Origin: Curvibacter sp. PAE-UM
Lineage (GTDB): Bacteria > Pseudomonadota > Gammaproteobacteria > Burkholderiales > Burkholderiaceae_C
DNA: 64,000 bases
NCBI RefSeq assembly: GCF_001432305.1
Contig: NZ_KQ483358.1
Location: 1,780,616-1,844,615 of the forward strand
Direction: 5' to 3'
In this document: positions 26,012 to 32,903 of the stretch, piece after piece
How positions within the stretch are numbered: position 1 is the first letter of the stretch
Layout: every line of letters starts with the position of its first letter
The notes under the pieces: model-generated
The model's database searches: none
What the model was told of the DNA's origin: nothing
The model's input: the letters and a program-made list of their open reading frames with translations, nothing else
Translations under genes and position numbers: made by a program

Positions 26012-27226
26012 TCACGCGCTGCGCGCGCGGCCTCCCCTCTCAGCCCAGGTGCGGGTCCAGCGGAGCTGCATCACGCGTGTCATGCCCAGCACCAGGAGCG
26101 AGAGCATGGCGAAGAGGGCGAACCCCCAGAAATAGGTGCCGGTGTATTGCTTGGACAGGCCCATGGCGTTGGGCACCAGGCCGCCGCCCAGGGCGCCGAT
26201 CTCGCCGATCATGGAGCCGGCCACGGCGGTGCTCAGCGGCCAGCGCAGGGGAACCAGCTGGAACAGCGCGCCGTTGCCCGCGCCCAGGGCGGCGAAGCAC
26301 AACATCATGAGCAGGGTGGTGAGCACCAGCGAGCCGCCGGCCAGCCCGCACAGCAGCAGGGAGATGGTGACGATGACGAGCACGGCGGTCAGCGTGTTGA
26401 TGCCGCCCCAGTGGTCGGAGATCCAGCCGCCGAAGATGCGCAGCGCCGCGCCCATGAAGGCGGCCAGCATGGTCAACTGGCCGGCCTGCACCTTGCTCAC
26501 GCCGAACTGGTCGTAGTAATAACTCGGCAGGAAAGTGGTCAGGCCGATGAAACCGCCGAAGGTGATGGCGTAGATGATGCTGAAGGCCCAGCCGTCTTTC
26601 TCGAAGAGGCAGGCGATGTGGTCGCGGAAGCTGGCGTGTTTGTCCACGTCGTCGGGCTCGCGCGCGATGAAGACCATCACCAGCACCGGCAGCAGCAGGC
26701 CGATGGCGGCCAGGCCGTAGACGGCCTTCCAGCCGTAGGCCTGGGCCAGCTGCGGCGCCAGCAGGGCCGAGATGGAGGTGCCCACGTTGCCCGCGCCCAC
26801 CAGGCCCATGGCCAGGCCCTTGTAGCGCGCGGGGAAGGAGCCCGAGCCCAGCGAGAGCGCCACGCCGAAGCTCGCACCCGCAATGCCCAGCAGCACGCCC
26901 ATGGCCAGCAGGTCGTTGAAGGACTCGACGAAGAAGTAGCCGTAGAGCAGGGCGATGGCGATGCCGCCCATTTCCACCAGGGTGGCGTTCTTGCGGCCGA
27001 TGTACTGCGCCAGGATGCCCAGCGGAAAACGCATGAGCGCGCCGGCAAAGATCGGGATGGAGAGCATCAGCCCGATCTGCGCGGGGCTGAGCTGCAGCGA
27101 TTCCTTGATGAAAGGCGCCATGGCGCCGTTGGTCACCCAGACGCCGCAGCAGTAGGTGAAGTACACGAAGGAGGCCAGCAGCGTGGGGCTGTGGCCGGCC
27201 TGGAGGAAATTGCGAAAGCTGTTCAT
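26012..27226 (-). CDS. MFS nitrate/nitrite transporter (NarK/NasA type)
   Basis: A 404-residue inner-membrane carrier with twelve helices. It has nitrate-carrier features: the first helix FVYFTYCCGVWVTNGA, GIAGASFGVALSLGSGSFP-like nitrate signature (positions 26820-26890), and a matching second signature in the C-terminal half (ALGAGNGALFQLVPLRWP). The ATG at 27226 begins the first helix. It has its own leader with an attenuator and ANTAR-type hairpins, so it is not simply the end of the nrtABD transcript. Role: nitrate uptake or nitrite exchange at higher concentrations than the ABC importer. Confidence 0.93.
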   Translation of the reverse strand: MNSFRNFLQAGHSPTLLASFVYFTYCCGVWVTNGAMAPFIKESLQLSPAQIGLMLSIPIFAGALMRFPLGILAQYIGRKNATLVEMGGIAIALLYGYFFVESFNDLLAMGVLLGIAGASFGVALSLGSGSFPARYKGLAMGLVGAGNVGTSISALLAPQLAQAYGWKAVYGLAAIGLLLPVLVMVFIAREPDDVDKHASFRDHIACLFEKDGWAFSIIYAITFGGFIGLTTFLPSYYYDQFGVSKVQAGQLTMLAAFMGAALRIFGGWISDHWGGINTLTAVLVIVTISLLLCGLAGGSLVLTTLLMMLCFAALGAGNGALFQLVPLRWPLSTAVAGSMIGEIGALGGGLVPNAMGLSKQYTGTYFWGFALFAMLSLLVLGMTRVMQLRWTRTWAERGGRARSA

Positions 27227-27246
27227 CGTGCTTGTCCGTGGGCCAA

Positions 27247-27301
27247 CAAAAAAGGCGTCGACACGTGCATGGCAGCAGGGCTGCGCACATGTGGACGCCT
27301 T
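27247..27301 (-). terminator. Attenuator terminator in nitrate carrier leader
   Basis: Minus-strand AAGGCGTCCACAT...GTGTCGACGCCTT stem followed by TTTTTTGTTG. The arms are the same as those in the nirB and nrtA leaders (AAGGCGTCC core), and the 5' arm overlaps hairpin P2. Confidence 0.83.
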
Positions 27302-27336
27302 CGTCTGGAACGATCCGGTGCGCCTTTGCACCGAAT
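27293..27336 (-). promoter_or_regulatory. ANTAR (NasT) target hairpins in nitrate carrier leader
   Basis: P1 (27313-27336) is a nine-pair stem, all paired with one G-U, carrying the loop AAAGGC (A1, G4). P2 (27293-27306) is a short GAC/GTC stem around GAAGGC. The layout matches the nirB and nrtA leaders. Confidence 0.82.
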
Positions 27337-27378
27337 GCGGGATTTCAGGCCGGCATTGGCCTGTTCATCTCAATGCAA

Positions 27379-27393
27379 GCAATATCTGCGCCC
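27379..27393 (-). promoter_or_regulatory. Weak sigma-54-like promoter of nitrate carrier
   Basis: Minus-strand GGGCGCAGATATTGC keeps GG-N10-GC spacing and TTGC at -12 but departs from TGGCAC at three places. The leader from a start near 27367 would be about 140 nt, like the other two. Less certain than the nirB and nrtA promoters. Confidence 0.45.
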
Positions 27394-27441
27394 GGACTTG
27401 GGGCGGTCATGCCGATAGCCGCAGTGCCCGGTTTTCAGCGC

Positions 27442-27487
27442 GGGGACACCGCGGAACCGGCTTCGCCGGGCCGCTGGTGTCGCCCCC
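27442..27487. repeat. Long GC-rich inverted repeat after nrtD
   Basis: GGGGACACCGCGG and CCGCTGGTGTCGCCCC are near-complementary arms around a CCGGCTTCGCCGG inner hairpin. It lies between nrtD and the nitrate-carrier promoter. It may end nrtABD transcription or be one of the family's interspersed intergenic repeats; the remaining 27488-27534 is GC-rich with no visible gene. Confidence 0.6.
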
Positions 27488-27534
27488 TTGAGGGTGGGGG
27501 CCGCGCTCAGGCGCGGCACGGGGGTGTACTTAAT

Positions 27535-28371
27535 TCAAGCTGCTTTTTCCACGTGCGCCTGGCGCGTGTAGAGGAAGTCGATCACGGCCTTGCGGCAGTT
27601 GATGTAACGCGGGTCTTCGGCCAGCTCCACACGTTTGCGCGGACGCGGCAGGTCCACCGCCAGCACTTCGCCAATGGTGGCGGCCGGGCCGTTGGTCATC
27701 ATCACGATCTTGTCGCTCAGCAGCACGGCCTCGTCCACGTCGTGCGTGACCATCACCACGGTGCTTTTGGTGCGCGCCACGATCTCCAGCAGCTCGTCCT
27801 GCAGCTTGGCGCGGGTGAGTGCGTCCAGGGCGCCGAAGGGTTCGTCCATCAGCAGCACCTGGGGTTCCATGGACAGGGCGCGGGCGATGCCCACGCGCTG
27901 TTTCATGCCGCCCGAGATTTCGCCGGGGCGCTTTTGTGCCGCGGGCGTCAGGCCCACCAGGGCCAGGGCGGCCTCGGTGCGGGCCTTGAGCTGGGCCTTG
28001 TTCTCGGCGGCTGCGCCCGTGCTCTTGCTGCCGGCGCCGAAGACGCGTTCCACGGCGAGGTAGACGTTCTCGTAGCAGGTCAGCCAGGGCAGCAGCGAAT
28101 GGTTCTGGAACACCACCGCGCGCTCGGGGCCGGGGCCGGCGATCTCGCGGTTGGCGCACAGCAATGTGCCGTTGGTGGGCGTGGTCAGGCCGGCGATCAG
28201 GTTGAGCAGGGTGGACTTGCCGCAGCCCGAGTGGCCGATCAGCGCCACGAACTCGCCCTTGGCGACCGTGAGGTTGATGTCGCGCAGCGCAGGGAAGGAG
28301 CCCTTGGCGGTCTTGAAGGTCTGCTCGACGCCCTGGACCTCGATGTACTTGGTGCTCAGTGATTCGTTCAT
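27535..28371 (-). CDS. nrtD: Nitrate ABC transporter ATP-binding protein
   Basis: A 278-residue ABC ATPase with Walker A GHSGCGKST, signature ISGGMKQRVGIARAL, and Walker B VLLMDEPFGALD followed by the switch His in VTHDVDEAV. It belongs to the NrtD/SsuB group that energises uptake of nitrate, sulfonates and cyanate. The position after NrtB and NrtA identifies the substrate as nitrate. It starts 10 bases after nrtB ends. Confidence 0.94.
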   Translation of the reverse strand: MNESLSTKYIEVQGVEQTFKTAKGSFPALRDINLTVAKGEFVALIGHSGCGKSTLLNLIAGLTTPTNGTLLCANREIAGPGPERAVVFQNHSLLPWLTCYENVYLAVERVFGAGSKSTGAAAENKAQLKARTEAALALVGLTPAAQKRPGEISGGMKQRVGIARALSMEPQVLLMDEPFGALDALTRAKLQDELLEIVARTKSTVVMVTHDVDEAVLLSDKIVMMTNGPAATIGEVLAVDLPRPRKRVELAEDPRYINCRKAVIDFLYTRQAHVEKAA

Positions 28372-28381
28372 GACGGACTCC

Positions 28382-29290
28382 TCAGTTTTTCACTTCTTCG
28401 AAGGTGAAGGCGGTGGCCAGCTTGATCAGCGCAAATTCGAGCACCAGGCCGACGATGCCGATCACGAAGATGGCGATGATGATGTTCTTGACGTTGAGGT
28501 TGTTCCACTCGTCCCAGACCCAGAAGCCGATGCCCACGCCGCCGGTCAGCATCTCGGCCGCGACGATCACCAGCCAGGCCGTACCCACGGCCAGGCGCAC
28601 GCCGGTCAGCATGTAGGGCAACACGGCTGGGAAGAGGATCTTGGTGACGATCTTCCATTCCGAGAGCTGCAGCACGCGCGCCACGTTCATGTAGTCCTGC
28701 GGCACGCGCTGCACGCCCACCGCGGTGTTGATGATCATGGGCCAGATGGAGCAGATGAAGATGGTCCAGATGGCCGCCGGGTTGGCGCCCTTGAAGACCA
28801 GCAGGCCGATGGGCAGCCAGGCCAGCGGCGAGACCGGGCGCAGCAGGCTGATCAGCGGGTTGAACATGCGGCTCAGGAAGGTGAAGCGCCCGATCATGAA
28901 ACCGGCCGGGATGCCCACCGCCGCCGCCAGGCCGAAGCCCAGCGCCACACGTTCGAGCGACATCAGCACGTTCCAGCCCACGCCCTGGTCGTTCGGGCCC
29001 TTGCGGTAGAACGGGTCGCTGAAGATGATGAGCGCCTGCTTGAAGGTGTCGGCCGGGCTGGGGATGCTGCTGTTGCTGGTGATGGTCACCAGCGCCCAGA
29101 TGCCCACCAGCAGGGCCAGGCCCAGCACCGGCGGGATCACGCGCAGCCACAGGCCGCGCCAGTCGTAGCCCGGCGTCTTGACGGCCTCCACGGCGGGGGC
29201 TGCCGGGGTCGTTGCCTTTTTCCCGCCGGTGGGCGGGAGGGGAACGGGGGTCGCCCGTTCCAGGGGGGTATGAAACACGGCGCTGACCAT
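28382..29290 (-). CDS. nrtB: Nitrate ABC transporter permease
   Basis: A 302-residue inner-membrane permease with a proline-rich cytoplasmic N-terminus (residues 1-45), six hydrophobic segments, and the EAA loop (RVLQLSEWKIVTKILFPA) that contacts the ATPase. The ATG at 29290 follows AGAGGA; the open frame extending upstream to 30085 runs over nrtA and is a shadow. It lies between nrtA and nrtD. Confidence 0.93.
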   Translation of the reverse strand: MVSAVFHTPLERATPVPLPPTGGKKATTPAAPAVEAVKTPGYDWRGLWLRVIPPVLGLALLVGIWALVTITSNSSIPSPADTFKQALIIFSDPFYRKGPNDQGVGWNVLMSLERVALGFGLAAAVGIPAGFMIGRFTFLSRMFNPLISLLRPVSPLAWLPIGLLVFKGANPAAIWTIFICSIWPMIINTAVGVQRVPQDYMNVARVLQLSEWKIVTKILFPAVLPYMLTGVRLAVGTAWLVIVAAEMLTGGVGIGFWVWDEWNNLNVKNIIIAIFVIGIVGLVLEFALIKLATAFTFEEVKN

Positions 29291-29358
29291 GATGGGTTCC
29301 TCTTTCCTATTCAGTTGAGGACAGAGCAAGCCTGCGGCCTGGTCTGTCCCGCAAGGTT

Positions 29359-30603
29359 TCAGGCTTTGATCTTGAAACTGTCGGCGTACTTCTTCGGGTC
29401 CTTGCCGTCCCAGACCACACCGTCGATCATCTTGCTGGTGCGCATCACGTCCTTGGGCACGGAGGCCTTGGCGGCGGTGGCGGCCTGCTTGTAGATGTCG
29501 ATCTGGTTGATCTGCTTGGCCACGGCCAGGTAGTCCGGGTGCTCTTTCAGCAGACCCCAGCGCTTGTGCTGGGTCAGGAACCACATGCCGTCGGAGAGGT
29601 AGGGGAAGCTCGCCTTGCCGTCGTTGTAGAACTTCATGTGGTTGGGGTCGTCCCAGGTCTTGCCCATGCCGTTCTGGTAACGGCCCAGGATGCGCTGGTT
29701 GATCGCGTCCACGCTGGTGTTGACGTAGCTCTTGTCGGCCACGGTCTCGGCCATCTTCATCTTGTTGGACAGGCTCGCGTCGATCCACTGGCCGGCCTCG
29801 ATGATGGCGGCCGTCACGGCGCGCGCGGTGTTCGGGTACTTCTTGACGAACTCGCCGGTGGTGCCCAGCGCCTTCTCGGGGTGGTCCTTCCAGATGTCCT
29901 GCGTGGTGACCGCGGTGACGCCGATGCCGTCGATGATGGCGCGGTGGCCCCAGGGCTCGCCCACGCAGTAGCCGTCCATATTGCCCACGCGCATGTTCGC
30001 CACCATCTGGGGCGGCGGCACGGTGATGACCTTGGCGTCCTTCATGGGGTTGATGCCGGCCGAGGCCAGCCAGTAGTACAGCCACATGGCGTGGGTGCCG
30101 GTGGGGAAGGTCTGGGCAAAGGTGTATTCGCGCTTGTCCGTGGCCATCAGCTTGGCCAGGCTGGCGGCGTCCACCGCGCCCTTGTCGGCCAGCTTCTTGG
30201 ACAGGGTGATGGCCTGGCCGTTGTTGTTCAGGCTCATCAGGATGGCCATGTCCTTCTTGGGACCGGAGACACCCAGGTGCACGCCGTAGATCAGGCCGTA
30301 GAGCACGTGGGCCATGTCCAGTTCGCCGTTGACCAGCTTGTCGCGCACACCGGCCCAGCTGGCTTCCTTGCTGGGGATGATCTTCACGCCGTACTTCTGG
30401 TCGATGCCCAGCACCGAGGCCATGACCACGCTGGCGCAGTCGGTCAGCGGGATGAAGCCGATCTTCACTTCCTTCTTCTCGGGTGCATCCGAGCCGGCGG
30501 CGTAGACGGCAGCGCGCAGGGCGGGGTCGATGCCGACGGCGCCGACGGCGGCGGTCTGCAGCACGGCGCGGCGGCTGAGTTTGGCGTTCAGAAGATCAGG
30601 CAT
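29359..30603 (-). CDS. nrtA: Nitrate ABC transporter substrate-binding protein
   Basis: A 414-residue periplasmic nitrate-binding protein. The N-terminus has a twin-arginine-like signal (SRRAVLQTAAVGAVG) and the mature part begins near SDAPEKKEV. The NrtA-typical GFIPLTDCASVVMA and MDGYCVGEPWGHRAI segments are present. The ATG at 30603 has AAGGAG upstream; the open frame to 30717 falls in the leader RNA. First gene of nrtABD. It is the only NrtA/NasS-type protein in this window, and its export signal argues it is a transporter part and not the cytoplasmic NasS sensor. Confidence 0.94.
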   Translation of the reverse strand: MPDLLNAKLSRRAVLQTAAVGAVGIDPALRAAVYAAGSDAPEKKEVKIGFIPLTDCASVVMASVLGIDQKYGVKIIPSKEASWAGVRDKLVNGELDMAHVLYGLIYGVHLGVSGPKKDMAILMSLNNNGQAITLSKKLADKGAVDAASLAKLMATDKREYTFAQTFPTGTHAMWLYYWLASAGINPMKDAKVITVPPPQMVANMRVGNMDGYCVGEPWGHRAIIDGIGVTAVTTQDIWKDHPEKALGTTGEFVKKYPNTARAVTAAIIEAGQWIDASLSNKMKMAETVADKSYVNTSVDAINQRILGRYQNGMGKTWDDPNHMKFYNDGKASFPYLSDGMWFLTQHKRWGLLKEHPDYLAVAKQINQIDIYKQAATAAKASVPKDVMRTSKMIDGVVWDGKDPKKYADSFKIKA

Positions 30604-30634
30604 GAAAGCTCCTTGTGGCGATGAAGAAAACAAG

Positions 30635-30697
30635 AAAGGCGTCCTCACCGAGCCGGCGCGTCTGGATGACGCGGCCATGCTCCGTGGGGACGCCTTT
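30635..30697 (-). terminator. Attenuator terminator in nrtA leader
   Basis: Minus-strand AAAGGCGTCCCCAC pairs with GTGAGGACGCCTTT (30635-30648 with 30684-30697), followed by CTTGTTTTCTT. The U-run is interrupted, so it is weaker than the nirB and carrier versions. The 5' arm overlaps hairpin P2. Confidence 0.75.
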
Positions 30698-30732
30698 GTC
30701 CGTACCGGTGGCCACATCCGCCGTTGGACGGG
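30688..30732 (-). promoter_or_regulatory. ANTAR (NasT) target hairpins in nrtA leader
   Basis: P1 (30712-30732) carries the loop AACGGC (A1, G4) on a stem with one G-U and one mismatch. P2 (30688-30701) is GGAC-AAAGGC-GTCC, also A1 and G4. This is the best match of the three leaders because both hexaloops fit. Confidence 0.84.
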
Positions 30733-30769
30733 CTGCCGGTTGACCGTGAGTGGTCTTGTTAACTGCTAC

Positions 30770-30785
30770 GCAAAGGGCGTGCCAG
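30770..30785 (-). promoter_or_regulatory. Sigma-54 (-24/-12) promoter of nrtABD
   Basis: Minus-strand TGGCACGCCCTTTGC fits TGGCAC-N5-TTGC exactly with GG-N10-GC spacing. The distance to the nrtA ATG is 167 bases, the same as for nirB. Confidence 0.85.
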
Positions 30786-30803
30786 CTTCGGGGTTTTGGG
30801 GGT

Positions 30804-30846
30804 GCTACTGATTTAGTAGCTTTAAACCCATGTCTATCAATGGGTT
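30804..30846 (-). terminator. Two hairpins downstream of nasT
   Basis: GCTACT-GATTT-AGTAGC (30804-30820) and AACCCAT-N8-ATGGGTT (30825-30846) are perfect stems in tandem. They lie between nasT and the nrtA promoter and probably end the nasT transcript, although no strong U-tract follows. The same short palindromes may be family repeats. Confidence 0.5.
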
Positions 30847-30884
30847 ACCGAGGTCCGTGCGCTGAAGGGGGTGATGCGCCGGAA

Positions 30885-30899
30885 TGGTGCAGTGCACCA
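30885..30899. promoter_or_regulatory. NtrC-like palindrome upstream of nrtA promoter
   Basis: TGGTGCAGTGCACCA is a perfect palindrome about 100 bp upstream of the nrtA -24 box. Its half-sites (TGGTGCA, TGCACCA) are those of NtrC enhancers, but they face the opposite way with one base between, so the match to a classical NtrC site is partial. Confidence 0.5.
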
Positions 30900-30921
30900 A
30901 AAGGAGATGCTGTGCGCTGCT

Positions 30922-31566
30922 CTAAAGCAGATCGGCCACGTCGAGCATGCGCTGCGCGACCTCGGCCAGTTTCATGCCCTTGTCCATGGCGGTCTTGCGC
31001 AGCTTCTCGTAGGCCAGCTGTTCGCTCAGGCCCTGGCGCTGCATGAGCAGGCCCTTGGCGCGGTCGATGGTCTTGCGGTCCTTGAGCTCGGCGCTGAGTT
31101 CGTCGAGCTCGTTGCGTGTGACGGCCAGTTCCTGGCGCAGGGCCTGCTCGTGCTGGAAGCGCGCCAGGGCCACGTCCAGGATGGGGCGGATGCGCTCGGC
31201 CGACAGGCCGGCCACGATGTAGGCCGTCACGCCCGCGGCCACGGCGGCGCGCACGTGCGAGGTGTCCTGGTCGTTGGTGAACATGACGATGGGGCGCGGT
31301 GCCTCGCGCGTGGCCATCACCACGTGCTCCAGCGCGTCGCGCGCGTCGCTCTCGGCGTCAACGATCACCAAATCGGGTTGCAGCTGCGCGAGGCGTTCGT
31401 TGAGGAAGACGTCGGCCGGCAGCGAGGCGACCAGGTTGAAGCCGCTCTCGAGCAGGCCGATGCGCAGGCTGCGCGAACGGTCGGCCTGCTGCAGGGCGTC
31501 TTCGTCCCCGGGGTCGCCCACCCCCAGGTCCGAGGTCACCACCACGATGCGCAAGGCTTCATTCAT
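30922..31566 (-). CDS. nasT: ANTAR-domain response regulator, nitrate antiterminator NasT
   Basis: A 214-residue RNA-binding regulator. Residues 5-125 form a receiver-like domain (LVIVDAESDA, IVMFTND, AGVTAYIVAGLS). A coiled-coil linker leads to the C-terminal ANTAR domain with KTIDRAKGLLMQRQGLSE and AYEKLRKTAMDKG. ANTAR dimers bind paired hexaloop hairpins in leader RNA and block terminators. The ATG at 31566 is preferred; a TTG at 31596 is the only upstream option. It is transcribed toward nrtA, and three matching RNA targets lie in this window. NasS, its usual partner that holds it inactive without nitrate, is not encoded here. Confidence 0.92.
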   Translation of the reverse strand: MNEALRIVVVTSDLGVGDPGDEDALQQADRSRSLRIGLLESGFNLVASLPADVFLNERLAQLQPDLVIVDAESDARDALEHVVMATREAPRPIVMFTNDQDTSHVRAAVAAGVTAYIVAGLSAERIRPILDVALARFQHEQALRQELAVTRNELDELSAELKDRKTIDRAKGLLMQRQGLSEQLAYEKLRKTAMDKGMKLAEVAQRMLDVADLL

Positions 31567-31635
31567 ATAGGGATCAACTTGCAAGAAATGCGCCAAAACA
31601 AGGCGGCAGGTTTGCCGCTTGGCATAGAATTATCC

Positions 31636-31729
31636 CTGCTCCGGGGTGTCGTCCGCGCAAGTGGAGGGCTGAGATGGTCGAACCGAACCCGTGAACTTGA
31701 CTCGGATCATGCCGACGTAAGAAGAGCTG
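31636..31729 (+). promoter_or_regulatory. TPP riboswitch (THI box) aptamer
   Basis: The conserved parts of the thiamine pyrophosphate aptamer are in order: P1 GCTC (31638-31641) pairing with GAGC (31724-31727), GGGGTGTC, GGCTGAGATGG, then AACCCGTGAACTTGA and CGGATCATGCCGACGTA. CTGAGA and the TGAAC/GGAT-AT-CCG core are the ligand-binding bases. It is followed within 70 nt by a LuxE-like gene. High confidence in the class. Confidence 0.95.
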
Positions 31730-31753
31730 TTAGCCAGGCCCCCGCCTCGCCAC

Positions 31754-31792
31754 ACCTTTCGGAGCACGCGCCGCCGGCGCATCAGGAAAGGT
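31754..31792 (+). promoter_or_regulatory. Riboswitch expression platform sequestering the ribosome site
   Basis: ACCTTTC (31754-31760) is perfectly complementary to GAAAGGT (31786-31792), which contains the Shine-Dalgarno of the LuxE-like gene (AGGAAAGG). The enclosed GCGCC-GCC-GGCGC would form an inner hairpin. When TPP is bound this stem should hide the ribosome site, so control is probably at translation start. No strong U-tract is seen. Confidence 0.65.
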
Positions 31793-31796
31793 TTTC

Positions 31797-32903
31797 GTGG
31801 CAGAAGCAGTACACCCATCGTCGCAACCAGCTTCGGGCATCGTTCCCGATCTGCTGGCGTTCATCGCGCGCCCGGATGAGGGGGAAAACAGCTTCAACGC
31901 CCTGGCCCTGCGCCTCTTTGCCCACCAGTTCCAGCACAACACCGCCTTCCAGAAGTTCTGCCAGCAGCGCGGCCGCACGCCGCGTACCGTGAAAAGCTGG
32001 TGCGACATTCCGGCCGTGCCCATCAACGGCTTCAAGGACCTGACGCTGAGCTGTCTGCCGCCCGAGGCCTGTGAGCGCGTTTTCATGACCAGCGGCACCA
32101 CGCGCGGCGACGTCAAGGGCCGGCACTACCACCCGCAGCTGCAGGTCTACGACCTGTCGATGACCTTGAACTTCCGCCAGCGTTTCATGGGCGGGTCTGA
32201 TCGTGTGCGTATGGGCCTCCTTTTTCCGAGCGAACAGCTGATGCCCAATTCCTCGCTGGCGCATTACCTGGCGCTGGCCCTGCACAACTTCGGTACACCC
32301 GAGAGCCGCTATTACCTGGACACCGAAGGCCTGCAGGTGGACGCGCTCTGCGCCACGCTGGCGCAGGTGCAGGCCAGCGGCGAACCTTTTGCGCTGCTGG
32401 GCGCGAGCTACAGCTTCGTGCACCTGATGGATGCGCTGCAGGCGCGCGGCCTGCAATTCAAATTGCCGGCCGGCAGCCGCTTGCTCGACACCGGTGGTTT
32501 CAAGGGCCAGTCGCGCGAGATGGACATGGACGCGTTCTACGACGCGCTCGCATCGACTTTCGGCGTGCCGCGCAGCGCCTGCATCAATATGTACGGCATG
32601 ACGGAACTCAGTACGCAGTTCTACGATGCGGGCAATGCCGTGCTGCCGGCCGTCAAATCCGGTCCGCACTGGATCCGCACGCGCGTGCTGGACCCGCTCA
32701 CCGGGCAGGAGATGCCCCGGGGTGAGCGAGGCATCCTGGCGCATACGGACCTGGGCAACTTCAATTCCGTCACCACCATCCTCACCGAGGACGTGGGCGT
32801 GGCAGTGGAGGGTGGTTTCCTGCTGCTGGGCCGCGCCCAGGGCGCGCAGGCCAAGGGCTGCTCGCTGGCGGTGGATGAATTCCTGCGGGCGGCACAGTCA
32901 TGA
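31797..32903 (+). CDS. LuxE-like acyl-protein synthetase (acid activation)
   Basis: A 368-residue ANL-superfamily enzyme. TSGTT at residues 98-102 is the adenylate-forming P-loop, YGMTELSTQFY follows near residue 265, and KGCSLAVDEF near the C-terminus carries Cys355, the position acylated in LuxE. It should activate a carboxylic acid with ATP, load it on Cys355 and pass it to the LuxC-like reductase. The start is a GTG at 31797 after AGGAAAGG, inside the riboswitch platform. Its stop overlaps the luxC-like ATG. No luciferase (luxAB) is present, so the acid is not for light; the TPP switch points to a thiamine-related acid. Confidence 0.88.
   Translation: MAEAVHPSSQPASGIVPDLLAFIARPDEGENSFNALALRLFAHQFQHNTAFQKFCQQRGRTPRTVKSWCDIPAVPINGFKDLTLSCLPPEACERVFMTSGTTRGDVKGRHYHPQLQVYDLSMTLNFRQRFMGGSDRVRMGLLFPSEQLMPNSSLAHYLALALHNFGTPESRYYLDTEGLQVDALCATLAQVQASGEPFALLGASYSFVHLMDALQARGLQFKLPAGSRLLDTGGFKGQSREMDMDAFYDALASTFGVPRSACINMYGMTELSTQFYDAGNAVLPAVKSGPHWIRTRVLDPLTGQEMPRGERGILAHTDLGNFNSVTTILTEDVGVAVEGGFLLLGRAQGAQAKGCSLAVDEFLRAAQS

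Noticed and set aside
28382-30085. Long extension of nrtB
   Set aside because: Covers nrtA in another frame; the real start at 29290 has a ribosome site.
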